Positions 63,516 through 64,000 of a stretch of 64,000 nt of DNA are shown in pieces. The position numbers and the translations under genes were made by a program. The DNA is taken from NCBI GenBank assembly GCA_900544765.1, contig UQWI01000001.1:248001-312000 (forward strand), in the 5' to 3' direction. This stretch comes from an uncultured Eubacteriales bacterium (GTDB taxonomy: Bacteria; Bacillota; Clostridia; Oscillospirales; Oscillospiraceae). Below the pieces are notes generated by a model. That model was given only the letters and a program-made list of their open reading frames with translations. It was not told where the DNA came from and made no database searches. Positions within the stretch are counted from its first letter, which is position 1; every line of letters starts with the position of its first letter.

Positions 63516-63998
63516 TCACTTGTGATAACGTTTGCCGGCGTTTATTGTAAATGCCCTGTACACCTGCTCGGCGAGCATGACGCGCGCCAAGTGGTGGGGA
63601 AAGGTCATTTTAGACATCGAAAGCCGCCAGTCGGCGCGCTTTTTCAGGCCCTCGTCCAGGCCGAACGAGCCGCCGACCAGGAAGCAAATCCTGCCCGCGC
63701 CCCGCTCGTCGAGCGACTTTATCCGCGAGGCGAGCTCCTCGCTGGAGGCGCCCTGTCCCTCTACGCACATTGCCACAAGGTATGCGCCCCTGGGTATGGC
63801 CCGCTCAATGTCCTGGGCCTCGCGCGCGAGCGCGGCGGCTATCTCGCGCTCCGACGGCCTCTCGCCCAGGCGCTGCTCCGCTATCTCGCGCACCTCGCAC
63901 CTGGCGTAGCCCCCGATGCGCTTGACGTACTCGGCGAAGGCCTCCTCGAAGTGCCGCTCCTTCATCTTTCCGACGAAAACAAAGGTCACGCCGGGCAT
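63516..63998 (-). CDS. rlmH: 23S rRNA (pseudouridine1915-N3)-methyltransferase RlmH
   Basis: 160 residues, normal length. SPOUT-class knot with CFLVGGSFGLDE and the C-terminal MTFPHHLARVMLAEQVYRAFTI, the RlmH signature (quoted core HHLARVMLAEQ). Methylates pseudouridine 1915 in helix 69 of the 50S subunit. The ATG at 63998 is two nt from the window edge, so a slightly longer start cannot be excluded. Confidence 0.94.
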   Translation of the reverse strand: MPGVTFVFVGKMKERHFEEAFAEYVKRIGGYARCEVREIAEQRLGERPSEREIAAALAREAQDIERAIPRGAYLVAMCVEGQGASSEELASRIKSLDERGAGRICFLVGGSFGLDEGLKKRADWRLSMSKMTFPHHLARVMLAEQVYRAFTINAGKRYHK

Positions 63999-64000
63999 CG

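Overview
The window is GC-rich, densely coding DNA from an endospore-forming low-GC-phylum (Firmicutes/Bacillota) bacterium of the Clostridia type, most likely an Oscillospiraceae-like gut anaerobe. Support for this comes from sigK and sigG, yqfC/yqfD and ylbJ (sporulation genes), a MurE with the meso-diaminopimelate motif DNPR, a clostridial dcw cluster with MraZ boxes, the phoH-ybeY-era-yqzL-recO neighbourhood, and frequent GTG/TTG starts behind strong GGAGG ribosome binding sites. The family-level placement is inference. I saw no rRNA, tRNA, CRISPR array, prophage or insertion-sequence transposase.

Layout. 1-5668 (minus strand): a sugar-acid operon, kdgT-type permease, LarA-type nickel-pincer racemase/epimerase, glycerate 2-kinase, PdxA2-type dehydrogenase and a four-carbon acid sugar kinase cut by the window edge. 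5669-7640: a gene-poor stretch and a decayed MATE transporter. 7634-16450: greA-lysS (LysRS with an extra tRNA-binding domain), ctpA, an M23 hydrolase with ftsX-ftsE, a CdaR/PucR regulator and rsuA. 16960-21879: the str operon rpsL-rpsG-fusA-tuf followed by a structured non-coding stretch. 22058-30891: an orphan CsoR, sigK-sigG, a VanY-like carboxypeptidase, an SDR, trmO, a second Gre factor, an aldo/keto reductase with Fe-S domain, a two-gene aconitase X locus and small membrane proteins. 31076-44450: the division/cell-wall (dcw) cluster mraZ to ftsZ, missing murD, murF, murC, murB and ftsA, with a P-loop kinase inserted between ftsW and murG and a duplicated 71-bp segment where murD would be expected. 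44600-48511: coaD, rsmD, uvrC and HPr. 48569-58893: mutS2-recO-yqzL, a lipoprotein, era, ybeY, an M32 carboxypeptidase, phoH, yqfD and yqfC. 58939-59223: fifteen tandem copies of a 19-bp unit between divergent yqfC and ylbJ. 60223-63998: a two-gene chromate transporter, a phosphohexomutase, a DUF2007 protein and rlmH.

How the genes work together. Most of the window is housekeeping (translation, division, wall synthesis, repair) plus sporulation control. The most distinctive metabolic unit is the first operon. Its LarA homologue keeps every catalytic residue at the same numbering as Lactobacillus lactate racemase, yet sits with a sugar-acid permease, a four-carbon acid kinase and a PdxA2 dehydrogenase. 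This suggests a nickel-pincer C2 epimerase that could feed D-erythronate into the D-threonate route (inference). Other points worth testing are the 19-bp repeat array, the sigK-sigG pair with a hairpin leader and TTG start on sigG, and an operator-like palindrome over the -10 box of the aconitase X operon.
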